Assembly (NCBI GenBank): GCA_019118865.1
Contig: DWYD01000205.1
Span: 1-47,905, forward strand
DNA: 47,905 nucleotides
Origin: Candidatus Coprenecus merdipullorum
GTDB taxonomy: Bacteria; Bacteroidota; Bacteroidia; Bacteroidales; UBA932
Reading direction: 5' to 3'
The position numbers and the translations under genes were made by a program. Each line of letters starts with the position of its first letter. Position 1 is the first letter of the stretch. Of the stretch, positions 1 through 11,094 are shown piece after piece. The notes beneath the pieces are model-generated. The model saw only the letters and a list, made by a program, of their open reading frames with translations, did not search any database and had not been told where the DNA came from.

Positions 1-132
1 GGATATAGCAAAAGCCTTTGCAGACGAATACAGCCCGCTTACCTCAACTGACCTGACACTTGAATCATCTACAGCCTCACGAAGACTACCGATTCCATCA
101 CTTTTCAACAGTCCTTCTATTTTTCGGTTCAT
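1..132 (-). CDS. mfd: Partial CDS (N-terminus only), possibly transcription-repair coupling factor Mfd
   Basis: Reverse strand from ATG at 132 reads MNRKIEGLLKSDGIGSLREAVDDSSVRSVEVSGLYSSAKAFAIS and runs off the window; resembles the Bacteroidetes Mfd N-terminus (V..I..GL.GSA.A). Short, so tentative. Confidence 0.45.
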   Translation of the reverse strand, partial: MNRKIEGLLKSDGIGSLREAVDDSSVRSVEVSGLYSSAKAFAIS

Positions 133-383
133 AACTTTTCAATAAACCTGTTTATATTTTATGATAACTTTTTTTCTTTTTTTAAAAATTCCTTATACGG
201 AAATATGTTTTGATATTTCAAAATTATTACAAAACAAGTTTTAAAATTTTTTTAAAAAGTTTTCGACACCTTATCATCAACATTCAATCCGTGCAACAAA
301 TTTAAAACTATCAACTTTACATCGTTTATCAACATATCGACAGACATAAATAACAATCATTTCTTTTTTAAAAAGACTAATAT

Positions 384-391
384 TATATTTG
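384..391 (+). promoter_or_regulatory. Bacteroidetes-type -7 box (TATATTTG) upstream of ruvB
   Basis: Exact match to TAnnTTTG, 20 bp before the likely ATG at 412; no clear -33 element. Confidence 0.5.
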
Positions 392-411
392 TGTTCTTGT
401 TTACAAACGGT

Positions 412-1440
412 ATGAAGAACGAAGATTTCGATGCAAGGGCGCAAAGTTCGGCCAAAGATAGCGATTTTGAGGGAAAGATACGCCCCCAGGATTTCGGAGA
501 ATTCTCCGGACAGGATAAAATAATCGAGAATCTGAAGATTTTCGTGAAGGCAGCCCTGCTCCGCGGGGAAGCCCTGGACCATATTCTTCTTCACGGTCCT
601 CCAGGGTTGGGAAAGACTACATTGGCTCATATCGTAGCCAATGAGCTGGGAGTCAATATGAAAATAACTTCAGGGCCTATTCTGGACAAACCGGGTGACC
701 TTGCTGGTCTTCTGACAGGTCTTGAGGAGGGAGATGTTCTTTTTATTGATGAGATACACCGTCTTTCCCATGTAGTGGAGGAGTACCTGTATTCTGCTAT
801 GGAGGATTTTACTATCGATATCATGATCGATAAGGGACCAGGTGCCAGGTCAGTGCAGATAGGACTGAACCGTTTTACGCTGATAGGGGCAACTACGCGC
901 AGCGGTCTGATTACCTCTCCGTTGAGAGCCAGGTTCGGAATCACTGCGCATCTAGAGTACTATGATGCTGCAGTACTGCGCAATATCATAGTCCGCAGTG
1001 CTAAGATATTAAATATCGGGATAGAGGAGAGGGCTGCGATGGAGATAGCTATGCGCAGCAGGGGGACACCCCGTATTGCCAATTCTCTTCTGCGCAGAGT
1101 CAGGGACTTTGCCCAGGTCAAAGGTTCCGGATATATCGATGTGGAGATAGCGTCATTCGCATTGGATGCACTGAATATAGACAAGAGAGGACTTGATTCT
1201 ATAGACAACAAGATATTGAATACTATAATATTTAAATTTAAAGGCGGGCCTGTCGGTCTTGGAACTATAGCCACGGCAATAGGGGAGGATCCAGGCACAG
1301 TCGAGGAAGTCTATGAACCATATCTAATCAAAGAGGGTTTCATACATCGTACACCTAGGGGCAGGGAGGCCACTGATTTGGCTTACAGTCATCTTGGCGT
1401 GGATAAGTATGCACCTGACACTTTATTCAGGACATTATGA
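412..1440 (+). CDS. ruvB: Holliday junction branch migration DNA helicase RuvB
   Basis: Walker [13 protein letters not shown], Walker [31 protein letters not shown] at 412 preferred over the track start at 391. Confidence 0.96.
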   Translation: MKNEDFDARAQSSAKDSDFEGKIRPQDFGEFSGQDKIIENLKIFVKAALLRGEALDHILLHGPPGLGKTTLAHIVANELGVNMKITSGPILDKPGDLAGLLTGLEEGDVLFIDEIHRLSHVVEEYLYSAMEDFTIDIMIDKGPGARSVQIGLNRFTLIGATTRSGLITSPLRARFGITAHLEYYDAAVLRNIIVRSAKILNIGIEERAAMEIAMRSRGTPRIANSLLRRVRDFAQVKGSGYIDVEIASFALDALNIDKRGLDSIDNKILNTIIFKFKGGPVGLGTIATAIGEDPGTVEEVYEPYLIKEGFIHRTPRGREATDLAYSHLGVDKYAPDTLFRTL

Positions 1441-2549
1441 GAGTTTTGATGGTCGCGGATGCGCGCAGTGTACATACACGCAGATGGGCTGTGTCCCTGA
1501 GTAAATCGGGGGTGGAGATAATAGTGTTTTCTATATATCCGTCTCCGGACGATTTTTTTGAAAGTAATGGAATAAGGCTTGTTTTCTTTGATTTATTCAC
1601 CTACAAGGAGCTGGGCGCAGTGCGCTCTATAGTAGGAATGATTCGTAGTCACAGCGAAGCGGTATTCAGGCTTAAAGCTCTTATAAATGAAGTCAATCCG
1701 GATATACTTCATGCTCATTATGCTACAAGTTTCGGCCTTATAGCTGCCTTGACAGGATTTCATCCGTTCATATTATCTGTTTGGGGCAGTGATGTATACG
1801 AGTTTCCTGAGCTTTCGGCTATTAATCGTGAGTCAGTCAAATTCACAATGCGCCGTTGCGACAGGGTTCTTTCCACAAGTCATATTATGGCACGTAGAAC
1901 AGCTTTGTTCACTAACAGGCAGATAGATGTGACTCCATTTGGTGTGGATACTGGGCAATTTAGGAAAATACCTGTCAAGCAGGATAATACATTTGTAATA
2001 GGTAATGTCAAGACTCTTTCACCTAAATACGGTATAGATGTGCTTATCAGGGCGTTCAAGATAGTGAGGGACCGTAATGCTGATCTTGATACGGTACTTG
2101 TTATAGTGGGGGACGGTCCATGCAGGACAGAGTATGTGAAACTGACAGAGGAGCTGGGAATAGGGGAATATGTTAAATTTATGGGTAATGTTCCGAATAA
2201 CAGACTGTTTTGGTATTATAATACATTTTCAGTGTCTGTATCACTTTCTGACAGTGAAAGTTTCGGTGTAGTTGCAGTAGAAGCCATGGCATGCTGTTGT
2301 CCTGTAGTGGTATCTGACGCAGACGGTTTTACGGAGGTGGTGGAAGACGGTGTTACCGGTTTTATTGTACCGAAACGTAATCCTGAAGCCGCAGCGGCGG
2401 CGATTCAGAGATTTATAGATGATCCAGGGTTGAGGGAAAGAATGGGGGAGGCCGGACGTGCCCGTGTGAAGAAAATGTATGACTGGAATGCCAATGTTGC
2501 CGGAATGATCAATATTTATAAGGAAGTATGCGATGGCAGAAGATCTTAA
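1437..2549 (+). CDS. Glycosyltransferase, GT4-like (group 1)
   Basis: [63 protein letters not shown] overlap with ruvB stop. Confidence 0.92.
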   Translation: MRVLMVADARSVHTRRWAVSLSKSGVEIIVFSIYPSPDDFFESNGIRLVFFDLFTYKELGAVRSIVGMIRSHSEAVFRLKALINEVNPDILHAHYATSFGLIAALTGFHPFILSVWGSDVYEFPELSAINRESVKFTMRRCDRVLSTSHIMARRTALFTNRQIDVTPFGVDTGQFRKIPVKQDNTFVIGNVKTLSPKYGIDVLIRAFKIVRDRNADLDTVLVIVGDGPCRTEYVKLTEELGIGEYVKFMGNVPNNRLFWYYNTFSVSVSLSDSESFGVVAVEAMACCCPVVVSDADGFTEVVEDGVTGFIVPKRNPEAAAAAIQRFIDDPGLRERMGEAGRARVKKMYDWNANVAGMINIYKEVCDGRRS

Positions 2550-3987
2550 GAGCAAAGCGGCAAAAGGAGTAGGGTGGGGGTTTGCTGAAAATATTCTAGG
2601 TTCAGGTATTTTCGGTGTAGCCAATATCATACTTGCACACATCCTGTCGGTAGAGGATTTCGGCATAATAGGAATGACGGCTATTTTCCTCACTTTGTCC
2701 AATTCATTGGTTGATAGTGGATTTGCAAATGCACTGACACGTAAAAAAGAAGTTTCTCCTAAGGATTTGGATACAGTATTTTATTTCAATCTCGGTGTCA
2801 GTACTTTGTTGTATTTAATACTTTATCTAGCGGCTCCGCTGATATCCGGTTTTTTCGGTCAGGATATATTGGTCAGCGTTATTAGGATTTTAAGCCTTTC
2901 CCTTATAATCAACGCATTCGGAATAGTTCAGAAGATTATTTTATATCGCAGGATAGATTTCAGAACACAGGCCTGGATATCATTTGTATCATCACTTACG
3001 GCAGCTGTTGCGTCTATAGTATGCGCAGTCAGGGGAATGGGTTTATGGAGTCTGGTAATTCTCCAGCTTGTGAGGATGACTGTGAGCAGCATTCTTCTTT
3101 GGTGTGTATCTAAATGGCGCCCCGGTCTTGGATTCTCGACCGGCAGTTTCAAGGAGATGTTTTCCTTCGGCAGCCGGCTTTTAGTCACATCTGTTATGAG
3201 TACTGTGTGGGCTGAGATTTACTCTCTGATAATAGGTAAGGTTTATACTCCTTCAACTTTGGGTCTGTATTCCAGAGCAGAGAAGGTCAAGGCAATGTTT
3301 ACTACAAATATCGGAATGGTAATGCAGAGGGTATGCTACCCGGTTCTTTCAAAAGTCCAGGATGAGACTCAGAGACAGGTGCAGGTTTACCGCAAGGTAT
3401 TCAAGACTACGGTGCTGCTTTCTTTTACTGCAATTTTCGGATTGTGGGCGGTTGCAGAGCCTTTTATGGTTACTGTTTTCGGCCAACAGTGGCTACCGGC
3501 TGTAGGATATCTGAGATTATTGTGTTTTTCAGGATTATTCCTTCCTTTGATGCTCAGCTGTGTGAATGTCATCAATGCCGACGGGCGTTCCGATATCACT
3601 CTTATTCTTGAAATAGTTAAAACATGTCTGGGAGTCATTCCAGTGCTTTTCGGTATCTTCATGAGTGTGGAGGCCATGTTGTGGAGTATGATATTTACTT
3701 CTGCCATTCTTTACATCGTGCATGCATGGTATGTTTCCCGTATTATCCCCTATAGTGTTGGAAAACAGCTGGCGGATATATTTCCAACATTTCTTATTTC
3801 ATTATTTATGGCCTTGATTGTCAATCTTTTCAATTTGATTAATCTACCTCCTTGGCTGCTTCTCATTATTCAGGTTTCAATGGGCGCACTGATAGTTATC
3901 GTAATATATGAACTGCTGTACAAGAGCGATGAATACAGAGATATCCGCACTGAGTTACAAAAGTTTTGCATAAGTGCTAAAAAGTGA
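2533..3987 (+). CDS. Oligosaccharide flippase family protein (WzxC-like)
   Basis: Multiple hydrophobic helices; N-terminus KAAKGVGWGFAENILGSGIFGVANIILAHILSVEDFGIIGM typical of polysaccharide flippases; overlaps upstream GT by 17 bp. Confidence 0.9.
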   Translation: MAEDLKSKAAKGVGWGFAENILGSGIFGVANIILAHILSVEDFGIIGMTAIFLTLSNSLVDSGFANALTRKKEVSPKDLDTVFYFNLGVSTLLYLILYLAAPLISGFFGQDILVSVIRILSLSLIINAFGIVQKIILYRRIDFRTQAWISFVSSLTAAVASIVCAVRGMGLWSLVILQLVRMTVSSILLWCVSKWRPGLGFSTGSFKEMFSFGSRLLVTSVMSTVWAEIYSLIIGKVYTPSTLGLYSRAEKVKAMFTTNIGMVMQRVCYPVLSKVQDETQRQVQVYRKVFKTTVLLSFTAIFGLWAVAEPFMVTVFGQQWLPAVGYLRLLCFSGLFLPLMLSCVNVINADGRSDITLILEIVKTCLGVIPVLFGIFMSVEAMLWSMIFTSAILYIVHAWYVSRIIPYSVGKQLADIFPTFLISLFMALIVNLFNLINLPPWLLLIIQVSMGALIVIVIYELLYKSDEYRDIRTELQKFCISAKK

Positions 3988-4024
3988 GTAAAATTGCACC
4001 AAATTTTAATTCTATTGATACATT

Positions 4025-5971
4025 ATGGAGGATAAGTTAATTTCCAAAGTACCCGAAGGTCCTTTGGCTGAAAAATGGACAAAGCATAAAGCCGCAATCC
4101 GTGTAGTCAGCCCTGCCAATAAGAGAAAGCTCGACATTATCGTTATCGGCACAGGCCTCGGCGGTGCATCAGCCGCCGCCACTCTCGGTGAACTCGGTTA
4201 TAATGTTAAGATTTTCTGCATCAGCGACTCTCCCCGCCGCGCCCACTCTATCGCAGCCCAGGGAGGTATCAACGCCGCCAAGAACTATCAGAATGACAAT
4301 GACTCAGTGTACCGTCTCTTCTATGACACCATCAAGGGAGGCGACTACCGCAGCCGTGAGGCCAATGTCTATAGGCTTGCGGAGGTCAGCAATCTGATTA
4401 TCGACCAGTGCGTGGCACAGGGTGTTCCTTTCGCACGTGACTACGGCGGACTGCTTGACAACCGCTCCTTCGGAGGTGCTCAGGTAAGCCGTACTTTCTA
4501 TGCCCGCGGCCAAACCGGACAGCAGCTTCTCCTCGGTGCCTATGCATCTCTCAACCGTCAGATAGCAAAAGGTACTGTGAAATCTTATCCCCGTCATGAG
4601 ATGCTGGAGCTTGTAGTTATCAACGGCGAGGCCCGCGGTATCATTACACGTAATCTCGTTACCGGTGAAATCGAGCGTTTCGGAGCACATGCAGTAGTGC
4701 TGGCATCAGGTGGTTACGGAAATACTTATTTCCTCTCAACCAATGCTATGAACTCCAACGGCTCGGCCGCATGGCACTGCTACAAGAAAGGCGCATTTTT
4801 CGCCAATCCCTGCTTCGCCCAGATTCACCCCACATGTATCCCTGTACACGGTGACCAGCAGTCCAAGCTGACCCTAATGAGTGAATCCCTCCGTAATGAC
4901 GGACGTATCTGGGTTCCCAAGAAGATGGAGGATGTCAAGAAACTCCGTGCAAAGCAGATCAAGGGCTCTCAGATTCCTGAGGAGGACCGCGACTACTATC
5001 TTGAGCGCAGGTATCCCGCTTTCGGTAACCTCGTTCCCCGTGACGTGGCTTCCCGCGCCGCCAAGGAGAGATGTGATGCCGGATATGGTGTCAACGAGAC
5101 AGGTCTTGCAGTATTCCTCGATTTCTCATCAGCAATCAAGAGACTCGGAAAGGATGTCATCACGGCCCGTTACGGCAATCTCTTCCAGATGTACGAGAAG
5201 ATCACAGGCGTCAATCCTTACGAGGAGCCTATGATGATATATCCCGCCATCCACTATACAATGGGCGGTATCTGGGTAGACTACAACCTCCAGACCACCA
5301 TCCCCGGACTCTATGCCATCGGCGAGGCCAACTTCTCCGACCACGGCGGTAACCGTCTCGGTGCATCAGCCCTCATGCAGGGTCTGGCTGACGGATATTT
5401 CATCCTCCCTTACACCATCGGAGACTATCTCTCGCATAAGATACAGGAGCCCAAGGTCAACACCAACACTCCTGAATTCGACGAGGCGGAGAAAGCTGTC
5501 AAGGAGCGTATCAACTACTTCATCAACAACAAGGGTACACAGCCTGTTGACTACTATCACAAGAAGCTTGGACATATCATGTGGGAGAAAGTCGGCATGG
5601 CCCGTGACAAGAAGGGTCTCGAGGAGGCTATCAAGGAGATTCACGACCTTCACGCTGAGTATGTGAAGGACGTATATGTTCCCGGTTCCAATGATGAGTT
5701 CAACCAGGAGCTTGAGAAGGCTCTCCGTGTCGATGACTTCTTCGAAATCGGCGAGCTGATGGCCCGTGACGCTCTCAACCGCAACGAGTCCTGCGGCGGT
5801 CACTTCAGGGTAGAGATGCAGACAGCCGACGGTGAGACACTCCGTGATGACAAGAACTACCAGTATGTCAGCGCATGGGAGTATGCCGGCGAGGGCAAGG
5901 AGCCTATTTTCCACAAGGAAGACCTTGTATTTGAATTTGTTAAGCCTTCAACACGTAACTATAAAGACTAA
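4025..5971 (+). CDS. frdA: Fumarate reductase/succinate dehydrogenase flavoprotein subunit
   Basis: [26 protein letters not shown] motif, [34 protein letters not shown]. Confidence 0.95.
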   Translation: MEDKLISKVPEGPLAEKWTKHKAAIRVVSPANKRKLDIIVIGTGLGGASAAATLGELGYNVKIFCISDSPRRAHSIAAQGGINAAKNYQNDNDSVYRLFYDTIKGGDYRSREANVYRLAEVSNLIIDQCVAQGVPFARDYGGLLDNRSFGGAQVSRTFYARGQTGQQLLLGAYASLNRQIAKGTVKSYPRHEMLELVVINGEARGIITRNLVTGEIERFGAHAVVLASGGYGNTYFLSTNAMNSNGSAAWHCYKKGAFFANPCFAQIHPTCIPVHGDQQSKLTLMSESLRNDGRIWVPKKMEDVKKLRAKQIKGSQIPEEDRDYYLERRYPAFGNLVPRDVASRAAKERCDAGYGVNETGLAVFLDFSSAIKRLGKDVITARYGNLFQMYEKITGVNPYEEPMMIYPAIHYTMGGIWVDYNLQTTIPGLYAIGEANFSDHGGNRLGASALMQGLADGYFILPYTIGDYLSHKIQEPKVNTNTPEFDEAEKAVKERINYFINNKGTQPVDYYHKKLGHIMWEKVGMARDKKGLEEAIKEIHDLHAEYVKDVYVPGSNDEFNQELEKALRVDDFFEIGELMARDALNRNESCGGHFRVEMQTADGETLRDDKNYQYVSAWEYAGEGKEPIFHKEDLVFEFVKPSTRNYKD

Positions 5972-5985
5972 GGAGGGATATTATT

Positions 5986-6765
5986 ATGAATTTTACTTTG
6001 AAAGTGTGGCGTCAGCCTAACGCCAAGACAAAAGGACATTTCGAAACATATAAAGTGTCCAATATATCACCCGACACTTCGTTCCTCGAGATGCTCGATA
6101 TCCTCAACGATCAGCTGATACGTGAGGGCAATGACCCTGTTGCGGTAAACAAGGGTTGCAAGAATTCCGGTCCTATCGCATTTGACCACGACTGCCGTGA
6201 GGGTATCTGCGGTATGTGCTCGCTCTATATCAACGGTCATCCCCATGGGCCTGACAGTGAGATTACTACCTGCCAGCTGCACATGCGTAAGTTCAAGGAC
6301 GGTGATACCATCACTATCGAGCCCTGGAGAAGCGCCGGCTTCCCCATAATAAAGGACCTGGTAGTAAACAGAGGTGCTTTTGACAAGATCCTTCAGGCAG
6401 GCGGATTTATTTCTATAAACGCCGGATCTGCACAGGATGCAAATGCTATTCCCATTCCCAAAAACAAGGCTGACGAGAGTATGGATGCCGCGGCATGTGT
6501 CGGTTGCGGAGCTTGCGTAGCTACATGCAAGAACGGTTCCGCAATGCTTTTTGTCGCTGCCCGTGTCAGCTCGCTGGCCCTTCTGCCTCAGGGTCGTCCT
6601 GAGGCCGCACGCAGAGCAAAGGCAATGGTCGCAAAGATGGATGAGCTCGGATTCGGTGCCTGCACAAATACTCAGGCATGTCAGAGTGAATGTCCTAAAG
6701 GCATTACGGTCAGCCATATTGCCCGTCTCAACAGAGAGTTCCTCTGCGCAAAACTTAAGGATTAA
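5986..6765 (+). CDS. frdB: Fumarate reductase/succinate dehydrogenase iron-sulfur subunit
   Basis: [20 protein letters not shown] (2Fe-2S), [19 protein letters not shown] and CQSECPKGI clusters; directly downstream of frdA. Confidence 0.95.
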   Translation: MNFTLKVWRQPNAKTKGHFETYKVSNISPDTSFLEMLDILNDQLIREGNDPVAVNKGCKNSGPIAFDHDCREGICGMCSLYINGHPHGPDSEITTCQLHMRKFKDGDTITIEPWRSAGFPIIKDLVVNRGAFDKILQAGGFISINAGSAQDANAIPIPKNKADESMDAAACVGCGACVATCKNGSAMLFVAARVSSLALLPQGRPEAARRAKAMVAKMDELGFGACTNTQACQSECPKGITVSHIARLNREFLCAKLKD

Positions 6766-6771
6766 CTGCGT

Positions 6772-7563
6772 ATGGAGTATTTTGTCACCTGCAATCGAAT
6801 TCCTGTTCATGTCTCCGAAACAGGAAACGGTGACAAGACCATAGTTTTACTGCATGGTTATCTGGAGACATTATACGTATGGGAAGATTTCAGGGCTTTG
6901 TTCCCTGAGTCTTCCCATATTATTTCTATTGACCTTCCAGGCCTTGGTTTGTCCGGAAGTCATCCTGAAATCAATACTATGCAGTTTGATGCGAAGGTCC
7001 TCGTGGATCTGCTTGACAGGCTTTCCGTAGAAAAGGCGGTTATAATCGGTCATTCGATGGGAGGTTATGTTGGACAAAGATTCCTTCGGGATTATCCAGA
7101 ACGTATTGAAGCATTGGTAAATGTAAATTCCATACCTTATGCCGATGATCCTGCCAGGAAGAATGACCGTGATAAGGAGATATCTTTTATTCTCAACGGA
7201 AAACTAGTCCAGCTTGCACAGATAGCAGTACCCAATATGTATGCCAAGGGTAATCTGCGCAAGTGCGATGAAAAAATCATGGAGACCCTGGAGATATGTG
7301 AGACCCATGATCCCGAGGGCGTCGCGGCAGTGGTTCGCGGTCTTGTCTGCCGTGATGACAATGTTCAGTTTCTTTCCTCTACTGAAGTTCCTGTAATGTT
7401 CGTATACGGCGATTCTGACGTTTATACGCCGCTTTCCGCCGTCGAACGTGTTATCTCAGATCTCCCCTCGTGCAAGCATGTTATTGTCCCTGGAACAGGG
7501 CATAATACCCATATAGAGGATCCGCAATCTCTCTACAGGCATGTCAGCTGTTTTATAAACTGA
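6772..7563 (+). CDS. Alpha/beta hydrolase
   Basis: LLHGYLETLYVWEDF, nucleophile elbow GHSMGGYVG, C-terminal GTGHNTHIEDP. Confidence 0.93.
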   Translation: MEYFVTCNRIPVHVSETGNGDKTIVLLHGYLETLYVWEDFRALFPESSHIISIDLPGLGLSGSHPEINTMQFDAKVLVDLLDRLSVEKAVIIGHSMGGYVGQRFLRDYPERIEALVNVNSIPYADDPARKNDRDKEISFILNGKLVQLAQIAVPNMYAKGNLRKCDEKIMETLEICETHDPEGVAAVVRGLVCRDDNVQFLSSTEVPVMFVYGDSDVYTPLSAVERVISDLPSCKHVIVPGTGHNTHIEDPQSLYRHVSCFIN

Positions 7564-7572
7564 AATCATGCA

Positions 7573-8757
7573 TCAGTAAAGCAGATTGTTGAAGGGATAC
7601 CGGCCTTCATGTATTGATTTCACCATTTCGTACAGGTCTTTTCTGAGCTTCTCTATGTTGATTCTCTGTTTTGCAGAGATGAAGATGCAGGCGGAGTTTT
7701 CTTTAGCCACCCACATTTTTTCTAGTCTTTCCAGAGGTATGTTCTCCGGTTTTTCCTCTTCAAAGTCATATTCGCTTTTTTCCTTGTAGTTATAAGCGTC
7801 AATTTTGTTGAATATCATGAAAATAGGCTTATCCTTTGCGCCTATGTCCATCAGTGTTTCGTTTACAGCATTGATTTGTTCCTCGAAATCAGGATGAGAT
7901 ATGTCTACCACATGAAGGAGAATATCTGCTTCGCGCACTTCGTCCAGTGTGCTTTTAAATGACTCTACCAGTTCCGTAGGGAGTTTCCTTATAAATCCTA
8001 CTGTATCCGACAAAAGGAATGGGACGTTCTCTATCACAACTTTCCTGACAGTAGTATCAAGAGTTGCGAACAGTTTGTTCTCTGCGAAAACATCGCTTTT
8101 AGACAGCAGATTCATCAGGGTGCTTTTGCCGGCATTGGTGTACCCTACGAGTGAGACTCTTACCAGTGAGCCTCTGTTCCCTCTCTGTGATGCCATTTGC
8201 TTGTCTATCTTCTTAAGTTGTTCTTTAAGAAGACTTATTTTATTGAGTATTATTCGCCTGTCTGTTTCTATCTGGCTTTCACCCGGTCCTCTCATACCAA
8301 TGCCGCCTCTCTGTCTTTCGAGATGTGTCCACATTCTTGTCAATCTGGGAAGCAGGTATTGATACTGAGCCAGTTCAACCTGTGTCTTGGCGTAGGCTGT
8401 CTTGGCTCTCTGGGCAAAGATATCCAGGATGAGATTTGTCCTGTCGAGAATCCTGCATCCCAGCTCTCTTTCAAGATTTCTCAGCTGAGATGGACTCAGT
8501 TCATCATCGAATATAACCAGTTTTATTTCGTGTTCTTCTATATATGCCTTAATTTCCTCAAGTTTGCCCGATCCTACGTAGGTCCTTGAGTTGGCTCTTT
8601 CCATTTTCTGGGTAAATCTTTTCTGGCTTTGTGCACCTGCAGTGAGGGCGAGGAACTCAAGTTCGTCTAGATTTTCTTTGATCCGTCTTTCGTCAGTTCC
8701 TTGTGGAATGACCGAGACAACTACAATTTTTTCTAATTCCTGTGATTCTGTTTTCAT
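7573..8757 (-). CDS. hflX: GTPase HflX
   Basis: GGIGMRGPGESQIETDRR, GYTNAGKSTLMNLL, DTVGFIRKLPTELVESFKSTLDEV. Confidence 0.96.
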   Translation of the reverse strand: MKTESQELEKIVVVSVIPQGTDERRIKENLDELEFLALTAGAQSQKRFTQKMERANSRTYVGSGKLEEIKAYIEEHEIKLVIFDDELSPSQLRNLERELGCRILDRTNLILDIFAQRAKTAYAKTQVELAQYQYLLPRLTRMWTHLERQRGGIGMRGPGESQIETDRRIILNKISLLKEQLKKIDKQMASQRGNRGSLVRVSLVGYTNAGKSTLMNLLSKSDVFAENKLFATLDTTVRKVVIENVPFLLSDTVGFIRKLPTELVESFKSTLDEVREADILLHVVDISHPDFEEQINAVNETLMDIGAKDKPIFMIFNKIDAYNYKEKSEYDFEEEKPENIPLERLEKMWVAKENSACIFISAKQRINIEKLRKDLYEMVKSIHEGRYPFNNLLY

Positions 8758-8768
8758 GCTATCTATCC

Positions 8769-8806
8769 AAAAAAATGAGGCTGACTCTTTTCAGGGACAG
8801 CCTCAT
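8769..8806 (-). terminator. Intrinsic terminator downstream of the TonB-type gene
   Basis: On minus: ATGAGGCTG...CAGCCTCAT 9-bp perfect stem followed by TTTTTT. Confidence 0.8.
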
Positions 8807-8825
8807 CTAAGTCATTTAGACTATG

Positions 8826-9521
8826 TTAGTTTCTCAGCTGGAAATTAACAGGGAAAGTGTAGGTAACACGTACCGGCTTATCCCTCTGCATACCAGGCGA
8901 CCATTTGGGTGACATCGAAACTACCCTGATTGCTTCATTATCGAGTGCCGGGTCAACGCTTCTGAGTACCTTGATGTTGGTCAGGGATCCGTCAGTCTCA
9001 ATAGTAAACTGGAGGAAGACACGTCCTGATATGCCGTTCTCACGAGCGACTTCAGGGAACTCGATGCGCTGATGTACCCATTTAGTAAATTCGTTGGCAT
9101 CGCCTCCATTGAAGGTAGGCTTCTGTTCTACGATACTGAATGGAATGGGTGCTTCTTCAATGGTCTCTTCAGCAACCTCGGCTACATAGTCCATAATCTC
9201 TACGCCCAGATCTGCATCGTCCTCAAGACTGATAAAGAGGTCGGTGTCAACTACTACATCATCGTTTACGACCTCAATAACATCGGAAAGCTGAGGTATT
9301 GCAGGCTTTTCCGGGACTGGAGGAGGGGCTTCTGTCGTGATAGGTATTTCCTCGACCTCGATAGGTGCAGCTTCTTCCTGCTGAATGACTGACTCAGCTT
9401 TTTCGGAAGTGCTCCATTCGAAGGCGCAAAGTATTACGCCAAGGGCCACGATAAGACCTAACTCTCTGTAAAAGAGTTTTTTGGTCTCAAGATTAGCTTT
9501 AGGAGATTTTTTAACTTCCAT
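8826..9521 (-). CDS. TonB-family energy transducer protein
   Basis: Single N-terminal TM, Pro/Glu-rich linker, C-terminal GDANEFTKWVHQRIEFPEVARENGISGRVFLQFTIETDGSLTNIKVLRSVDPALDNEAIRVV. Confidence 0.92.
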   Translation of the reverse strand: MEVKKSPKANLETKKLFYRELGLIVALGVILCAFEWSTSEKAESVIQQEEAAPIEVEEIPITTEAPPPVPEKPAIPQLSDVIEVVNDDVVVDTDLFISLEDDADLGVEIMDYVAEVAEETIEEAPIPFSIVEQKPTFNGGDANEFTKWVHQRIEFPEVARENGISGRVFLQFTIETDGSLTNIKVLRSVDPALDNEAIRVVSMSPKWSPGMQRDKPVRVTYTFPVNFQLRN

Positions 9522-9614
9522 CTTATTTGTGTTTTATCTAATTTTCCAACTGTAAAAGTAGGTATAATTTCTGAAATAACACAAAAATTGTTGAAAAATA
9601 TGTTAAAAACTTTG

Positions 9615-10556
9615 TTAGATCAGTCCAAGTTCATGGAGGATCTTGTTGGTATTTCTCTGTTTTTCGGCACCCTCGTGGAACCTCTTTTCCTCATCGGCAG
9701 TCAATTCTACTTTAACTATTCCTTCTACGCCGTCTTTGCCGATTACTACAGGTACGCCGAGGCAGATGTCCTCCTCGCCATATTCACCGTTCTGAGGAAC
9801 GCTGCAGGGGATGATTCTCTTCTCGTCGTGCAGGATGGCGCGGACGATGCTTGCTGCACAGGCGCCGGGTGCGTAGTATGCGGAAGTACCCATAAGTTTG
9901 GTGATTGTTGCACCGCCTACCATGGTGTCTGCTATCACTTTCTCCCGCTGCTCAGCTGTGAGGAGCTTCTCGATCTTGCCGCCCTTGTAGAGCACGCTGC
10001 TCATCAGTGGAACCATTGTGGCGTCACCGTGTGCTCCGATAACCATACCGTCAATCTCGCACATAGGCACGTTGAGAGCCTGGCTCAGGTAGTAAGTGAA
10101 ACGGCTGCTGTCCAGAGCGCCGCCCATACCGATGAGGTGGTTCTTCTTTACGCCGCTGGTCTTGTATGTAAGGTATGTCATGGTATCCATGGGGTTTGAG
10201 ACCATAACGATGAATGCCTCGGGGGAGTTCTTTACCACGTTGGCAACTACCTCGCTGACGATTTTTGCGTTTGTGCCGATAAGGTCCTCTCTGGACATAC
10301 CCGGCTTGCGGGGCATACCGGATGTGATGACTACTACGTCGGAGCCTGCTGTGGCCTCGTAGTTGTTGGTCACTCCTGTGATCTTGGTGTTGATACCCAT
10401 TATTTTGGCTGACTGCTGGATGTCAATGGCCTTGCCCTCTGCGAAACCCTCTCTAACGTCGAGAAGTACGACTTCTTTGCAGATATTCCAGCTTGCGAGT
10501 ACGTTGGCGCAGGTTGCACCTACATTGCCAACTCCGATAACACTAACTTTTGACAT
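9615..10556 (-). CDS. mdh: Malate dehydrogenase
   Basis: MSKVSVIGVGNVGATCANVLA (NAD fold), SGMPRKPGMSREDLIGTNAKIV, GAHGDATMVPL. ATG at 10556 preferred over the track start at 10595. Confidence 0.94.
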   Translation of the reverse strand: MSKVSVIGVGNVGATCANVLASWNICKEVVLLDVREGFAEGKAIDIQQSAKIMGINTKITGVTNNYEATAGSDVVVITSGMPRKPGMSREDLIGTNAKIVSEVVANVVKNSPEAFIVMVSNPMDTMTYLTYKTSGVKKNHLIGMGGALDSSRFTYYLSQALNVPMCEIDGMVIGAHGDATMVPLMSSVLYKGGKIEKLLTAEQREKVIADTMVGGATITKLMGTSAYYAPGACAASIVRAILHDEKRIIPCSVPQNGEYGEEDICLGVPVVIGKDGVEGIVKVELTADEEKRFHEGAEKQRNTNKILHELGLI

Positions 10557-10607
10557 AGTTGTAATTTTATTAAATTTACAAAAATTTTTAAGCAAAAATC
10601 AGACCGC

Positions 10608-11093
10608 ATGATAAGATTTGAAGTCATAGATGCAACCTTCAATTTGCGACGCAAAAATGCAATTAAAAATTGGATTAACGAAATCATTCTGAGTAAAAAT
10701 CGCAAAACAGGCTCAGTAAATTACCTATTTGCGTCCGACGACTATGTGCTGGATGTCAACCGTCAGTATCTGGGACACGATTACTATACAGACATCATAA
10801 CTTTTGATACGTCCGGTTACGGGACCATCAGTCCAGGTAAGAAACCCGAAAACATCCTTTCGGCTGATATAGTAATCAGTCTTGATACTGTTCTTGCCAA
10901 CAGCTCAACATACGGTACAACGTTTTCAGCCGAGCTTTACAGGGTTATGGCTCACGGAATCCTGCATCTCCTTGATTTTGATGATCATACAGAACTAGAA
11001 AGAGCTCGGATGCGTGATGCTGAGGATCAGGCCTTGAAATTACTTCCTGAATTCGGATTAGGGGAAGACCAGGTATATCATTCAACCAAATAA
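10608..11093 (+). CDS. ybeY: Endoribonuclease YbeY (rRNA maturation factor)
   Basis: Metal-binding motif MAHGILHLLDFDDHTELERARM (HxxxHxxxxxH). Confidence 0.94.
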   Translation: MIRFEVIDATFNLRRKNAIKNWINEIILSKNRKTGSVNYLFASDDYVLDVNRQYLGHDYYTDIITFDTSGYGTISPGKKPENILSADIVISLDTVLANSSTYGTTFSAELYRVMAHGILHLLDFDDHTELERARMRDAEDQALKLLPEFGLGEDQVYHSTK

Positions 11094-11094
11094 A

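Noticed and set aside
277-630. 117-aa minus-strand ORF across the ruvB upstream region
   Set aside because: Overlaps the ruvB start antisense; AT-rich noncoding composition, no domain.
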